The notes under the pieces were generated by a model, which made no database searches, was not told where the DNA came from, and saw only the letters and a list, made by a program, of their open reading frames with translations. 64,000 nt of DNA from Dyadobacter fanqingshengii (lineage in GTDB: Bacteria; Bacteroidota; Bacteroidia; Cytophagales; Spirosomataceae): assembly GCF_023822005.2 (NCBI RefSeq), contig NZ_CP098806.1:2976001-3040000 (forward strand). Direction: 5' to 3'. Each line of letters starts with the position of its first letter. Position 1 is the stretch's first letter. Below, one piece after another: positions 1-8,637 of the stretch. The position numbers were made by a program, and so were the translations under genes.

Positions 1-879
1 TATTTTCACATTCTCGAACTGTTATCAACGAAATATTACGCTAAGCAAAAGAGTTTGGCTCTCGAATCTATTAGCAATTTATCTGAGAGCTTACTTAAAG
101 ATATTTTCCTGTTAGATGGAAATCGACTGCAATCGGAACTGTCTTCCAAAACTAAGCTGATCGAGTCGTTATTCATATCGGAGCTTTCGGTGGCAAGCAA
201 AATTCTATTTATGCTCAAAGAACAGGGCATTTTGACACATCGCCTAAAGGCGTTCATATATGATTTCGTAAAAGATCGTAACTCTGTCGCTCATGGTCGG
301 CAGGTTTACCAGGATCGTGTCATTTTTCCCGTACCCCAATTTTTTCCTTTGGTCGCGAACTGGGAATACTCGTTCGATATGCTTAGAATTATATCAGGTC
401 GTACTATCTCATTATTCATTGGATTAGATCATTTGGAAGACGAATGGATTGAAATTGAAGATGATCTATTGCCGACCTTAGAGGAGGTAAATACTTTTAT
501 TACTGAAAAACGGTTTGATAAAATTAGTATTGAAGATTTCTACTCAGGGAAAGACAATGACATAACACCACACGCTATTGGCTATTATCTAATGATCAAA
601 AAGATTAAAGTAGCTTTCGCTATTGCAGCCTTGCAAAAGGTTATTTTAGATTATAGGGAAATCGAAGACGAAATTACTCAGCTAATTCAGGTCGTTGTTC
701 TAATTGTTGATGATACGACAGATGAAATAAGAGAAAAATGTATCAATATTATCAAGCTTTCGTCGGATAATAGGTGGCTACCTGATGTCGGTATGAGAGA
801 CATCCTTCATCATCTTGAATATTTAGGCCATGAACCGAAGGTGCTTAGAGAAATGATGTTAAATCGGGAAATAAGATAG
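1..879 (+). CDS. HEPN-like protein, 5' end outside the window
   Basis: The reading frame is open from the first base of the window, so the start codon lies upstream; the first in-frame TTG at 55 is probably internal. The visible 292 residues are mostly helical. The segment RNSVAHG (codons at 277-297) contains Arg-x4-His, the hallmark of HEPN-superfamily RNases, in the usual context of a helix end followed by Gly. HEPN proteins of this type are typically RNA-cleaving toxins or abortive-infection effectors; that function is inference here. The C-terminal half is acidic and matches no family I recognise. It is followed 87 nt downstream by a nucleotidyltransferase-HEPN gene on the same strand, a context typical of anti-phage or toxin-antitoxin loci. 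HEPN assignment is moderately sure; the overall protein is unidentified. Confidence 0.6.
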   Translation, partial: YFHILELLSTKYYAKQKSLALESISNLSESLLKDIFLLDGNRLQSELSSKTKLIESLFISELSVASKILFMLKEQGILTHRLKAFIYDFVKDRNSVAHGRQVYQDRVIFPVPQFFPLVANWEYSFDMLRIISGRTISLFIGLDHLEDEWIEIEDDLLPTLEEVNTFITEKRFDKISIEDFYSGKDNDITPHAIGYYLMIKKIKVAFAIAALQKVILDYREIEDEITQLIQVVVLIVDDTTDEIREKCINIIKLSSDNRWLPDVGMRDILHHLEYLGHEPKVLREMMLNREIR

Positions 880-966
880 GTTGATGATATTTGGCCACTT
901 TTAAAAGCGCATTATCAGATCTTAACTAGGCATATCCAAAATAAACTTGACTAGAATCACACACCG

Positions 967-1845
967 ATGAAAACCACCCTCACGCATCTCCCACAAAACA
1001 AGCAAGACCAGTTAAAATCACTAACCCAAATTATACTCGACAAAGTCCCGGCTGAAATGATCATTCTCTTCGGCAGTCATGCTCGTGGTGACTGGGTTGA
1101 GGATTATCAGGAGAAATACGAGTATGTGAGCGATTTTGATATTCTGATCGTCACCAAAGACAAAAATTCCGCCAAGCAAGTCAAGAAATCACGTGAGTTG
1201 GACGAGGAGCTGATGGCCAATGAGGAAATAACGAGAACAAGCATCATCTACCACAGCATTGGTTTTGTGAACGACAAGATCGAGCGCAATTACTACTTCT
1301 TTGTCGATATCCTAAGGGAGGGAATCATGCTTTTTGATTCCGGAAAATTTTCCTTGTCCGAACCAAAAGATCTCAATCCTGCACAACGGTTCGAAAAATC
1401 GACAGAGGAATTTGAGCATTGGTTCAAATCGGCAACACACTTTTTAGAAGGATATGAATTCTTCTATTCAAAAGGCGTGCAAGATCCTGACTACTATCGC
1501 AAAGCAGCATTCGAGCTTCACCAGGCTACTGAAAGATACTATGCAGCTATCCTCCTCGTGTTTACCGACTATAAGCCGAGAATCCATGACATTGAAACAC
1601 TGGGAAATCAGGTCGTGAAACAACATGCAGAGTTTGGGACTGTTTTTCCGATGTCGAATGAGGAGGAGAAGCGGTTATTTGTGCTTCTTAAAAAGGCTTA
1701 TATCGATGCGAGGTATAACAGGAATTACACGATTGAGAAGGAGGAGTTGGAGTATTTGGGGAGCCGGGTGTCGCTGCTGAGGAATTTGACGGAGCGGATT
1801 TGTCGGGAGCGGATTGGGCAGTTGAGCGGGACTAGCTCGTCTTAA
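967..1845 (+). CDS. Nucleotidyltransferase (MNT-type) fused to HEPN domain
   Basis: The N-terminal half is a minimal nucleotidyltransferase: the GSHARGDW motif (residues 36-43) followed by the Asp-x-Asp pair in SDFDILIV (Asp56 and Asp58) are the metal and nucleotide binding signature of the polymerase-beta fold. The C-terminal half, from about residue 150, is a PF05168-like HEPN domain with the helix around FELHQATERYY and the terminal ARYNRNY motif, where Tyr replaces the usual His of Arg-x4-6-His. In MNT/HepT systems the transferase modifies and silences the HEPN toxin; fused versions are common in Bacteroidota and their role is not settled. At 292 residues it is normal for the fused family. 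It follows the HEPN-like gene by 87 nt and may be co-transcribed. Family assignment is secure, biological role is inference. Confidence 0.85.
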   Translation: MKTTLTHLPQNKQDQLKSLTQIILDKVPAEMIILFGSHARGDWVEDYQEKYEYVSDFDILIVTKDKNSAKQVKKSRELDEELMANEEITRTSIIYHSIGFVNDKIERNYYFFVDILREGIMLFDSGKFSLSEPKDLNPAQRFEKSTEEFEHWFKSATHFLEGYEFFYSKGVQDPDYYRKAAFELHQATERYYAAILLVFTDYKPRIHDIETLGNQVVKQHAEFGTVFPMSNEEEKRLFVLLKKAYIDARYNRNYTIEKEELEYLGSRVSLLRNLTERICRERIGQLSGTSSS

Positions 1846-2048
1846 AAATAGTTTAATTCGAATAGACAAAATCACATTTGACTATGCAATAATTTTTTGC
1901 ACGGTTCTTTTAGTGTTTTATTCTACGGGGTCAAGCTCCATAGCGAAGTCTATCTTTTTCACAAGTAATCAAGATATTTTCATTGTACAAGTCTTATTTT
2001 CAAGATCAGTCTTGGCACATTATCCGGATTATTAATTGTCGTTAACGT

Positions 2049-4271
2049 ATGATTCCCATGTTACAAAATACACTACTGGAGAAAACCCCCGAATTTTTAA
2101 TCGCTTTTGTAACTGCTGTCCTGGGTGTCGGCTACCCAATTATTCTACAAGCAATCTCGCGACTTGATGATCAATATGGTTCTATGCGCGTAACTAACGC
2201 ATTTAAGAAAGAACCAGAAATGAAAATGTTTAGATTGGTTATGACGGCAACATTAGTTAGCGTAGGGTTGTATATATTAAATCTCTCTCCGGAATATGAT
2301 TTTTTAGAAAATTCTGCATTTTTATTACTGATAGTGTTTACCACGATCCTGATTGCCAGCTACATTCTATTAATAAATAAGTTTATAAAATATCTTTCAC
2401 CGGAATACTTGACTAATTTATTTATAAATCGATTTGTTGGTGACCGAGAAGAAGAACAGTACTATAACATATTAATTGATTTGCTTGTAAATTCTCTATC
2501 CAAGGGAAGGGAAAACGTCATCACTTCCATTTATTCTTTCCAATACGCTGAATTTAAAAGGATCCGCGAAGAATCGGGAGAAGCACCTGTTTCTTACCCT
2601 TATACTTTTTATTCCTCCTTGTATCGCGTCATAGTACAAATATCTCAGAGAAATTCTGTCCTACCATCTGATATAGAAAATGGGAGCATTGGTGGTCGAC
2701 TTATATTTGGCAGTTACCACCGTCATAGACTTTCTGATGACACATATAAGTGGCTATGGAATTATCTCGTTATTGCGATTGCCCATGCCCAGGACAGAAT
2801 GGTTTTTAAGTATTGGACTACTGCGTACCAATACTATCAAACTTCGTTTGTGCTAGTTTTTGATACGCCGAGAGTGTTCGATAGTGATGATCAAGAAAGA
2901 TTTCTTGAATTCCACTATGCACTTGGTGGTTATTTGTTATTTAATGAAAGATACCAATGTCTTGAGAAATTATTTCGTTACACAATATCATCTCCCGGTA
3001 CATCTGAAATGTTGCCTAAAAGCATGACTGACATATTCAAATGGCTTAGTCATTATAGCGATCGAGGTGATTTGCGTAGCATGGCACCTTTATCCTACTT
3101 TTTCCCAGAGGTTGAGGGGATTAATTCGGGGGAAATCGTCAATCACTGGATTTGCAAATATCTCGGAATACTTCTCCTAAGACAATATACAATACAATCT
3201 TCATATACATCGAACTATGTACGATTTGAGCCGAATTTGCCTGCGACTTTATACGAGATGACGGTTTGGTTAAATCAAATTCCGTATTGGGAAAAATTGC
3301 TCTTAGATATACTTGAAAATCAAAACTATATGCAGGCTTTCAGATTTTCTCATATTACGATTGATTGGTGCGTTCAAAGGAATATGGTGTATCCAACTGA
3401 TCTTCTCAAAAAGATTAAGGCAAGTCTTATACAAAAAATTGAGGAAACGCACCGAATACAATCGGTTTCAAAAGAGCAAAAACGAATATTCGCAGATAGT
3501 ATCAAGGAGACACTAATCCCGCTAGTCAAATCCTTAACGTCATTATCCGGCAAAAAGGCTTCTAACAAGGAAACAGACATAAATAAGCGGTTCATCGAAG
3601 GTATCAGATTCGTATCCGACAAATACCCTTACACTGATGAAGGCGCTGGATCAACTATAAATAGAGACTTAGCTCCGATCAGACAAGTTAGTTCGAGCTT
3701 AACAATAGGATTTTCTGAGGTCATTTCGCAGATGACGACTGGGGTCTATCATTTTAGTGAAAACCAAATCGCAGATATAGTTAACAAATTGCATCTAAGT
3801 CAACAGCATCTTATTGTTTCATTTGGAATGGATCAATACGTATCAGAGTTGTCTCAATACGAAAATGGTTTTGCGAATGGTACAATTGAGGGCATAGACG
3901 TATTATCTAGTCATCCATATTTAAAAGAGCAAATTGGTCGGAGCCTATTTATACTTCGAAAAGATTCATTTCCGAAAATTGAATTTTTAACACCTTTTGC
4001 AGAAATGATCGATAAGTTTGGGCTCCAACAAGTTGATGAGGAGGTACAAGTTTATTATTCTGTAATTGATATTAATGATAATATTGCTGTTAAAGAAGAG
4101 CTGGAAGATCAGTTTCCGGGTCAAGATTTTTCTAAATCAGTTGATGTATTGATCAATTTGACTGCCGAACTTTCTTGGACGAAAAATGTAAAATGCATAG
4201 CGATACAATTCCCTAGCCATAGCAATGCAACGGGCGTTAAAAATAATATTGAAGATTTAAAGGAATTTTAA
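2049..4271 (+). CDS. Large membrane-anchored protein of unknown function
   Basis: I do not recognise this 740-residue protein. It has three hydrophobic segments near the N-terminus (about residues 13-34, 60-80 and 90-113), then a long soluble region of mainly helical character without recognisable catalytic motifs. The architecture, a membrane anchor plus a large cytosolic domain, resembles some phage-defence effectors, but this rests only on architecture and neighbourhood. It lies 203 nt downstream of the nucleotidyltransferase-HEPN gene on the same strand inside the integrase-linked island. Base composition is noticeably AT-rich relative to the core genes further right, in keeping with acquired DNA. 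The ATG at 2049 is chosen because the first hydrophobic segment begins soon after it; an in-frame ATG three codons later is an alternative. Confidence 0.7.
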   Translation: MIPMLQNTLLEKTPEFLIAFVTAVLGVGYPIILQAISRLDDQYGSMRVTNAFKKEPEMKMFRLVMTATLVSVGLYILNLSPEYDFLENSAFLLLIVFTTILIASYILLINKFIKYLSPEYLTNLFINRFVGDREEEQYYNILIDLLVNSLSKGRENVITSIYSFQYAEFKRIREESGEAPVSYPYTFYSSLYRVIVQISQRNSVLPSDIENGSIGGRLIFGSYHRHRLSDDTYKWLWNYLVIAIAHAQDRMVFKYWTTAYQYYQTSFVLVFDTPRVFDSDDQERFLEFHYALGGYLLFNERYQCLEKLFRYTISSPGTSEMLPKSMTDIFKWLSHYSDRGDLRSMAPLSYFFPEVEGINSGEIVNHWICKYLGILLLRQYTIQSSYTSNYVRFEPNLPATLYEMTVWLNQIPYWEKLLLDILENQNYMQAFRFSHITIDWCVQRNMVYPTDLLKKIKASLIQKIEETHRIQSVSKEQKRIFADSIKETLIPLVKSLTSLSGKKASNKETDINKRFIEGIRFVSDKYPYTDEGAGSTINRDLAPIRQVSSSLTIGFSEVISQMTTGVYHFSENQIADIVNKLHLSQQHLIVSFGMDQYVSELSQYENGFANGTIEGIDVLSSHPYLKEQIGRSLFILRKDSFPKIEFLTPFAEMIDKFGLQQVDEEVQVYYSVIDINDNIAVKEELEDQFPGQDFSKSVDVLINLTAELSWTKNVKCIAIQFPSHSNATGVKNNIEDLKEF

Positions 4272-4419
4272 GTTCATCTGGGGCAGTATCGCAAGCAAAT
4301 TATTTGCAGCTTGGCAAATTGCAATACATTGCCTAATCATCCATGTCTACCAATGGTCAATTGCTATTGATATTGCACCAGATTATTTATTTAAACAGGA
4401 GTTGAGATTCTCAAGCATA

Positions 4420-5130
4420 TCATGCTACCATCTTGCGAGAGCTTGACGAGTAAGGTAGGATAATGTCTGAAAAGTTTGTATCCACGTTATTGCTGTAAAC
4501 TCCATCAATAACCCGATAAGCGGAAAGTTTCTCATCCGGGTACTGAAAATAAGTTAAATCCATAATCTCATTTTCTTTCAGGCCTGGAATCATCCAGGAC
4601 AGCGCAGCATCACCTTTCAATATTAGCGGCTGTCGTTTACCATCATTATGTATCGCGCCAACTAACGGGCTTGCGTCCTGCGTAACGATGGCAAATGTGT
4701 TCATTCCTTTCCAGGTCGAATAGATCGCCCCCATTGCAAAGAACTTCTTCTCCAATGGTTTGATGTACCAGGACTCATAATTCTTCTTGTCGTTCAAGTC
4801 AGGATAGTGCGGTTCAAAGAATCCTGTGCAGAGCACCAGGCAGCGATTATGCTTAGCATACTTCCACCACATCTTATCTCGGTTGAATAAGTCATGATTG
4901 GTTGCATTCAGGGTATTGAATCTGAATGCTTTTTCGTCCGTCACATTGGGTGGTACCAGCCGCCAGCGGTAAAGGTCAAGAGACCTTGGGGTCGTCATCA
5001 CCGGCAAAAATGGCTTTTCGAAGCCATTAAAATCGTATCTCTTTTTGAACTGTTCGAGCTTGTCAACAGGAAGTTTGAATTCTGCTTTCAAAGTTTCAAC
5101 ATCACTTTCATTCGACACATGATAGCACAT
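4420..5130 (-). CDS. SRAP (YedK/HMCES-type) abasic-site shielding protein
   Basis: SOS-response-associated peptidase family protein, 236 residues. The start gives MCYHV, so Cys2 becomes N-terminal after Met removal and can form the thiazolidine crosslink to abasic sites in single-stranded DNA that defines the family. The other conserved positions are visible: Asn in FNTLNAT, Glu in the CTGFFEP block, and His in GAIHNDGKRQP. It therefore should protect abasic sites from cleavage and error-prone bypass. It is transcribed divergently from umuD-umuC across a 161-bp intergenic region with several palindromes, which fits joint DNA-damage control. Start is fixed by the need for Cys at position 2. 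Confidence 0.9.
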   Translation of the reverse strand: MCYHVSNESDVETLKAEFKLPVDKLEQFKKRYDFNGFEKPFLPVMTTPRSLDLYRWRLVPPNVTDEKAFRFNTLNATNHDLFNRDKMWWKYAKHNRCLVLCTGFFEPHYPDLNDKKNYESWYIKPLEKKFFAMGAIYSTWKGMNTFAIVTQDASPLVGAIHNDGKRQPLILKGDAALSWMIPGLKENEIMDLTYFQYPDEKLSAYRVIDGVYSNNVDTNFSDIILPYSSSSRKMVA

Positions 5131-5150
5131 AACCTCAATTTTTAAGTCTG

Positions 5151-5215
5151 AAACATGTTTTGGTCTGTCCGTACACAGGAAAGATCCTCAAATATACTAT
5201 AAATGGATTAAATCC
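5151..5215. promoter_or_regulatory. Palindromes between divergent SRAP and umuDC genes
   Basis: The 161-bp divergent intergenic region carries three dyads: AAACATGTTT at 5151-5160, CTGT-N6-ACAG at 5165-5178, and GGATTAAATCC at 5205-5215. The second has half-sites like those of LexA boxes but a spacer two bases shorter than the E. coli form. Since both flanking operons belong to the DNA-damage response, a shared operator is plausible. Which dyad is bound, and by what, cannot be told from sequence. Confidence 0.35.
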
Positions 5216-5291
5216 ACAATACTGGAAATATTCCATATCAAGTATTGACTTCTTGCTTCTTCCGCGGCACCTTTGTAAAAAGTGAAAAGAG

Positions 5292-5732
5292 ATGGAAGAG
5301 ATTTTTAGCGTTCGATCAATAAGCATTTACCGACCCTCAGCCAGCGAAAACTGGCTTACTGCATTAATTCCGGCGATTAGTGCTGGTTTTCCGTCCCCTG
5401 CGGCCGACTTCATAGACCTGGAAATTGATTTGCAGAAGGAGATTGTAAAAAATCCGGCAAGCACATTTTATGGAAAGGTACAGGGTACCAGTATGCGTGA
5501 TGTGCAAATCGATGACGGCGATATTATTGTAATCGACAAGAGCCTTCCATGCAAAGAAAACTGCATTGCGGTCTGTTTTCTAAATGGCGAATTTCTGGTA
5601 AAACGGGTGCGCTACGACGAGGGCGGATGCTGGCTCGTAGCCGAAAATGACCAGTACGCACCAATTTGGGTGGGTCATGATACGGACTTTTTGGTTTGGG
5701 GAATCGTCACAAACGTCATCAAATTCTACTGA
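5292..5732 (+). CDS. umuD: UmuD-like S24 autopeptidase
   Basis: Self-cleaving accessory subunit of translesion polymerase V, LexA/UmuD peptidase family S24, 146 residues. The catalytic serine lies in GTSM (Ser67) and the lysine in FLVKRV (Lys104), the standard Ser/Lys dyad. A candidate autocleavage bond is Ala31-Gly32 in ISAGFPSP. No DNA-binding domain is present, so it is UmuD-like rather than LexA. The stop codon is followed one base later by the umuC start, so the two are translated from one message. Expression is expected to be damage-induced, in keeping with the divergent SRAP gene and the palindromes upstream. Confidence 0.9.
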   Translation: MEEIFSVRSISIYRPSASENWLTALIPAISAGFPSPAADFIDLEIDLQKEIVKNPASTFYGKVQGTSMRDVQIDDGDIIVIDKSLPCKENCIAVCFLNGEFLVKRVRYDEGGCWLVAENDQYAPIWVGHDTDFLVWGIVTNVIKFY

Positions 5733-5733
5733 T

Positions 5734-6996
5734 ATGTTCGCACTGGTTGACTGCAATAACTTTTACGCGAGCTGCGAGCGAATGTTCCGGCCGGAATTGA
5801 ATGGCAAGCCTGTTGTTGTGCTCAGTAATAACGATGGGTGTGTCATAGCCAGATCGAATGAGGCAAAAGCATTAGGTATCACCATGGGTGCTCCTGCATT
5901 CCTGTTTGAAAAGAAGTTCAAAGAACAGGAGATCCACGTTTTCAGCAGCAACTACGCCCTTTATGGAGATATGAGTAATCGCGTCATGACGCTGCTGGGC
6001 CGGTACTCGCCTGCGATGGAGGTTTACAGCATTGATGAAGCTTTCCTTCGCTTCGATGGAAATAAACATGTGGATCTTCGAAAGCTCGGCGAAGATATGC
6101 GAAAGACGGTGACACAAAGTACTGGCATTCCGATCAGCGTAGGCATGGCACCGACAAAGGCGCTGGCGAAATTGGCAAATAAAATTGCCAAGAAGTTCGC
6201 GGACAAAACGGGCGGCGTGCACGTCATAGACACACAGGACAAGCTGCTTAAAGCAATCGCATTTTTCCGAATTGGCGATGTCTGGGGAATTGGTCGTCAG
6301 CATGAAAAGCGCTTGAAAGCGCTTGGCGTCGAAACTGTGCTGGATTTCACTTTGCTGCCCGAAGATTGGGTAAAGAAAAACATGAGCATCGTAGGGCTGA
6401 GGCTTCAACAAGAGCTGGCTGGCCAAAGAACGCTAGAACTGGAACCACCTCAGTTGAAAAAGAACATAGCGGTGACCCGTTCATTCAATCAGAATTTCAC
6501 CGCATTCGAGGAGGTAAAGGAGCGCGTCATCACATTTGCTTCGGTTTGCAGCGAGCGTCTTCGAGAACAGGATAGCTGCTGTAATGTTCTTCAACTGTTC
6601 GTTCACACCAATACCTTCCGTCCTGATCAGCCGCAGTATAACAAATCCATCACCATCGACCTACCGTTCCCGACTAATTCAGCTTTGGAACTTGCTCACT
6701 TTGCGGTAGATGCATTGCATAGGATATTCAAGGAAGGCTATGGCTACAAAAAGGCAGGCGTGATCGTGATGGAACTGACTCCCGCAAGTGCAAAGCAACA
6801 GCAGATTTTTGAAAACTCTGATCCTCGTCACGGCCACCTGATGGCGGTTATGGATAAGCTAAATAAATCTATGGGGCAGAACAAGGTGCTGCTGGCAAGT
6901 CAAGATTTGAATACGCGCTGGAAGATGAAGCAGGATAAACTTTCGCCCCGATATAGCACTCGGATGAAAGAGATTATCACTGTCCATGCAAAATGA
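5734..6996 (+). CDS. umuC: Error-prone DNA polymerase V catalytic subunit
   Basis: Y-family translesion DNA polymerase, 420 residues from the ATG at 5734. The frame is open further upstream to 5647, but that would overlap umuD; the chosen start gives MFALVDCNNFYASCERMF, the canonical beginning with the first catalytic Asp. The second catalytic block is YSIDEAF. Thumb HhH region (GDVWGIGRQHEKRL) and little-finger region follow in order, and the length is normal. With UmuD it bypasses lesions during SOS. In Bacteroidota such umuDC pairs often travel in accessory regions, which matches its place in this island. Confidence 0.93.
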   Translation: MFALVDCNNFYASCERMFRPELNGKPVVVLSNNDGCVIARSNEAKALGITMGAPAFLFEKKFKEQEIHVFSSNYALYGDMSNRVMTLLGRYSPAMEVYSIDEAFLRFDGNKHVDLRKLGEDMRKTVTQSTGIPISVGMAPTKALAKLANKIAKKFADKTGGVHVIDTQDKLLKAIAFFRIGDVWGIGRQHEKRLKALGVETVLDFTLLPEDWVKKNMSIVGLRLQQELAGQRTLELEPPQLKKNIAVTRSFNQNFTAFEEVKERVITFASVCSERLREQDSCCNVLQLFVHTNTFRPDQPQYNKSITIDLPFPTNSALELAHFAVDALHRIFKEGYGYKKAGVIVMELTPASAKQQQIFENSDPRHGHLMAVMDKLNKSMGQNKVLLASQDLNTRWKMKQDKLSPRYSTRMKEIITVHAK

Positions 6997-7029
6997 AGGT
7001 TAGCAAACTTGCCTGCTGTCGAAGCGCAC

Positions 7030-7056
7030 AAAAAGGGCCAGGAAAAATCCTAGCCC
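7030..7056 (-). terminator. Rho-independent terminator (minus strand)
   Basis: Stem 7035-7043 pairs with 7048-7056 with one mismatch around an AAAA loop. Read on the minus strand it is followed by a T tract, placing it just downstream of the small gene at 7095-7226. Confidence 0.6.
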
Positions 7057-7094
7057 GGCGATAGTCGCATATCAAATTATCATGCTTATGCTAG

Positions 7095-7226
7095 TTAGTC
7101 GCCTTTTTTATGCTTGTGCGGTTTCAAGGAAGGCGTATTACCTGGGGATTCTTTGTTGTCCCGTTGGCGCTTGTCTGGCTCTTTGGTTGAGTCGGCAACT
7201 TTTTTAGGTCCTGGCTTAATTCCCAT
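7095..7226 (-). CDS. Small basic protein, 43 residues
   Basis: A 43-codon frame starting MGIKPGPKKVADSTKEP and ending in a His/Lys-rich tail before TAA. It is hydrophilic and strongly basic, with Pro, Lys and Asp residues and no predicted fold. Its support is the compact stop position, the terminator directly downstream on the same strand, and a location that leaves no other gene between umuC and the 392-residue gene. I do not know its function; a nucleic-acid associated or structural role would fit the charge but is a guess. Confidence 0.5.
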   Translation of the reverse strand: MGIKPGPKKVADSTKEPDKRQRDNKESPGNTPSLKPHKHKKGD

Positions 7227-7283
7227 GTCTATGTATGTTATTTTATAATTAATCGATGATTAGGACAAAAAAGCTGTGCCAGC

Positions 7284-8462
7284 TCAAAGCTCTTCGATCT
7301 GACAAGTCAGCTTGGCGAGAATGCTAAGAAGTTGCTCCTTATCACGTCCCTCGACGGAGTAACTTTTTGATCTAAGACTACCATGGGAAATATCTTCTTT
7401 GTACGGAGTTGCTAAGTAAGGTGCGACGGCCTGGAAAATAGCAGAAAGCGATTTAGCTGTAATGATTTTTGACTGATCGGCTGCCTTGAAAAGAAGAGCT
7501 AATTGATCGACGGTTAATTTACAAAGTACCTTATCGGCAGTCTTTTTTGTATACCTCGGTGACTGGCTAGCTGTACTTAGTGATTCACTGCCTTTCGCAG
7601 CATTGCTTCGAGACCTGAATTCTATTTCGCAAATAAACCAGTTGTTGATAGTCAGCGAGAGGTCATCATGTTGTAGATCGTAAGCCAATCCCTTTATTAC
7701 CGGTATTTGATTGAATGACTTTTGTATGTAGGCTAACTTCTCGATACTATTACCAGATGCATACTCCTCGATCTGGCTGTTGAAGCGATTCGTAAGATAT
7801 TTGACAAATTTCGTGGAGTTGAAATTCCTCTCAATGAGTAGTAGTTCTAAGCTGTCAAAGTATCCGTCACCCGGATTTTGCTGTTTGGGTATGCAAATCA
7901 TTTCATTGAGATCTTTCCAGTACTCCGCCTGTCGCGAGGTGATGTTTGCCAGATTGCCTGTACCAAATACTGTGTTAAATTCATCTTCTAACAACGAAGC
8001 AAGTGACGGATGATAAGACAATAAGATGCTGTCTGCCGGTTGCACGAAATCAATGACTGGCACCGCTAAATTGTATTTTCTTAGTGGCTCATCCGGATTT
8101 ATACTAACTGCGTACCTATCCATAAGAAACGTATGAATATCGGCCAAGGTAGCAACGACAAGCTCTAAGGCTTTTTTGGAGATTCCTGATTCACTGGCTA
8201 TCAGCTTCAAGTTGAGCTTTGCATTATCAATAAGACTATTCAGCGCACTAAAATATGAATTCAGAACTTCCTGAAATCTTCGCTTTTTAGGATATTGAAA
8301 GGCAAGCTTCTTTAAATAGGCGACCTGTCTGGCCTTTTCATCACGCATTTCCTCCGAGAAGGATAGAAAGCGGTGATCTTCAAAATTCGCAGACTGCGTT
8401 TGTGTAGGGTTGAATTCATTAATCGCGCGATCCAACCATTCTAATACATACCCCTGTTCCAT
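7284..8462 (-). CDS. Hypothetical protein, possibly RteC-like
   Basis: A 392-residue soluble protein, helical and without recognisable catalytic motifs. The C-terminal 70 residues (ending in LSILAKLTCQIEEL) follow a pattern I associate with RteC-like proteins and other Bacteroidota mobile-element proteins: a helix, a Ser/Thr/Lys stretch, a short SLRSKSYS-like block and a closing amphipathic helix. RteC in CTnDOT-type elements regulates excision and transfer. The link is weak and rests on pattern only. It sits 57 nt upstream of the small basic gene and between the umuDC and LuxR units. Confidence 0.6.
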   Translation of the reverse strand: MEQGYVLEWLDRAINEFNPTQTQSANFEDHRFLSFSEEMRDEKARQVAYLKKLAFQYPKKRRFQEVLNSYFSALNSLIDNAKLNLKLIASESGISKKALELVVATLADIHTFLMDRYAVSINPDEPLRKYNLAVPVIDFVQPADSILLSYHPSLASLLEDEFNTVFGTGNLANITSRQAEYWKDLNEMICIPKQQNPGDGYFDSLELLLIERNFNSTKFVKYLTNRFNSQIEEYASGNSIEKLAYIQKSFNQIPVIKGLAYDLQHDDLSLTINNWFICEIEFRSRSNAAKGSESLSTASQSPRYTKKTADKVLCKLTVDQLALLFKAADQSKIITAKSLSAIFQAVAPYLATPYKEDISHGSLRSKSYSVEGRDKEQLLSILAKLTCQIEEL

Positions 8463-8637
8463 ACCAATCTTCTATTCGTTTCGCACCCTTGGACTACTGT
8501 GTCCGACGGTATGTAAAACTCGAAGATTTGACCACGATTGTAAATACGAGAAAACAAGTATTTAGCGGGTTGAACGCTACGCATTATAGCGTATTTCAAG
8601 TACGCATAAACACGTATATGACGGCTATTCGCCTAAT

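Noticed and set aside
36..257. Minus-strand ORF of 73 codons
   Set aside because: It lies wholly inside the open HEPN-like frame on the other strand and has no recognisable domain.
4295..4307. GCAAAT-T-ATTTGC dyad after the 740-residue gene
   Set aside because: It is short, has no T run and lies in AT-rich sequence, so it is too weak to call as a terminator or operator.
5647..5733. Upstream extension of umuC
   Set aside because: It overlaps umuD, and the canonical protein start is the ATG at 5734.
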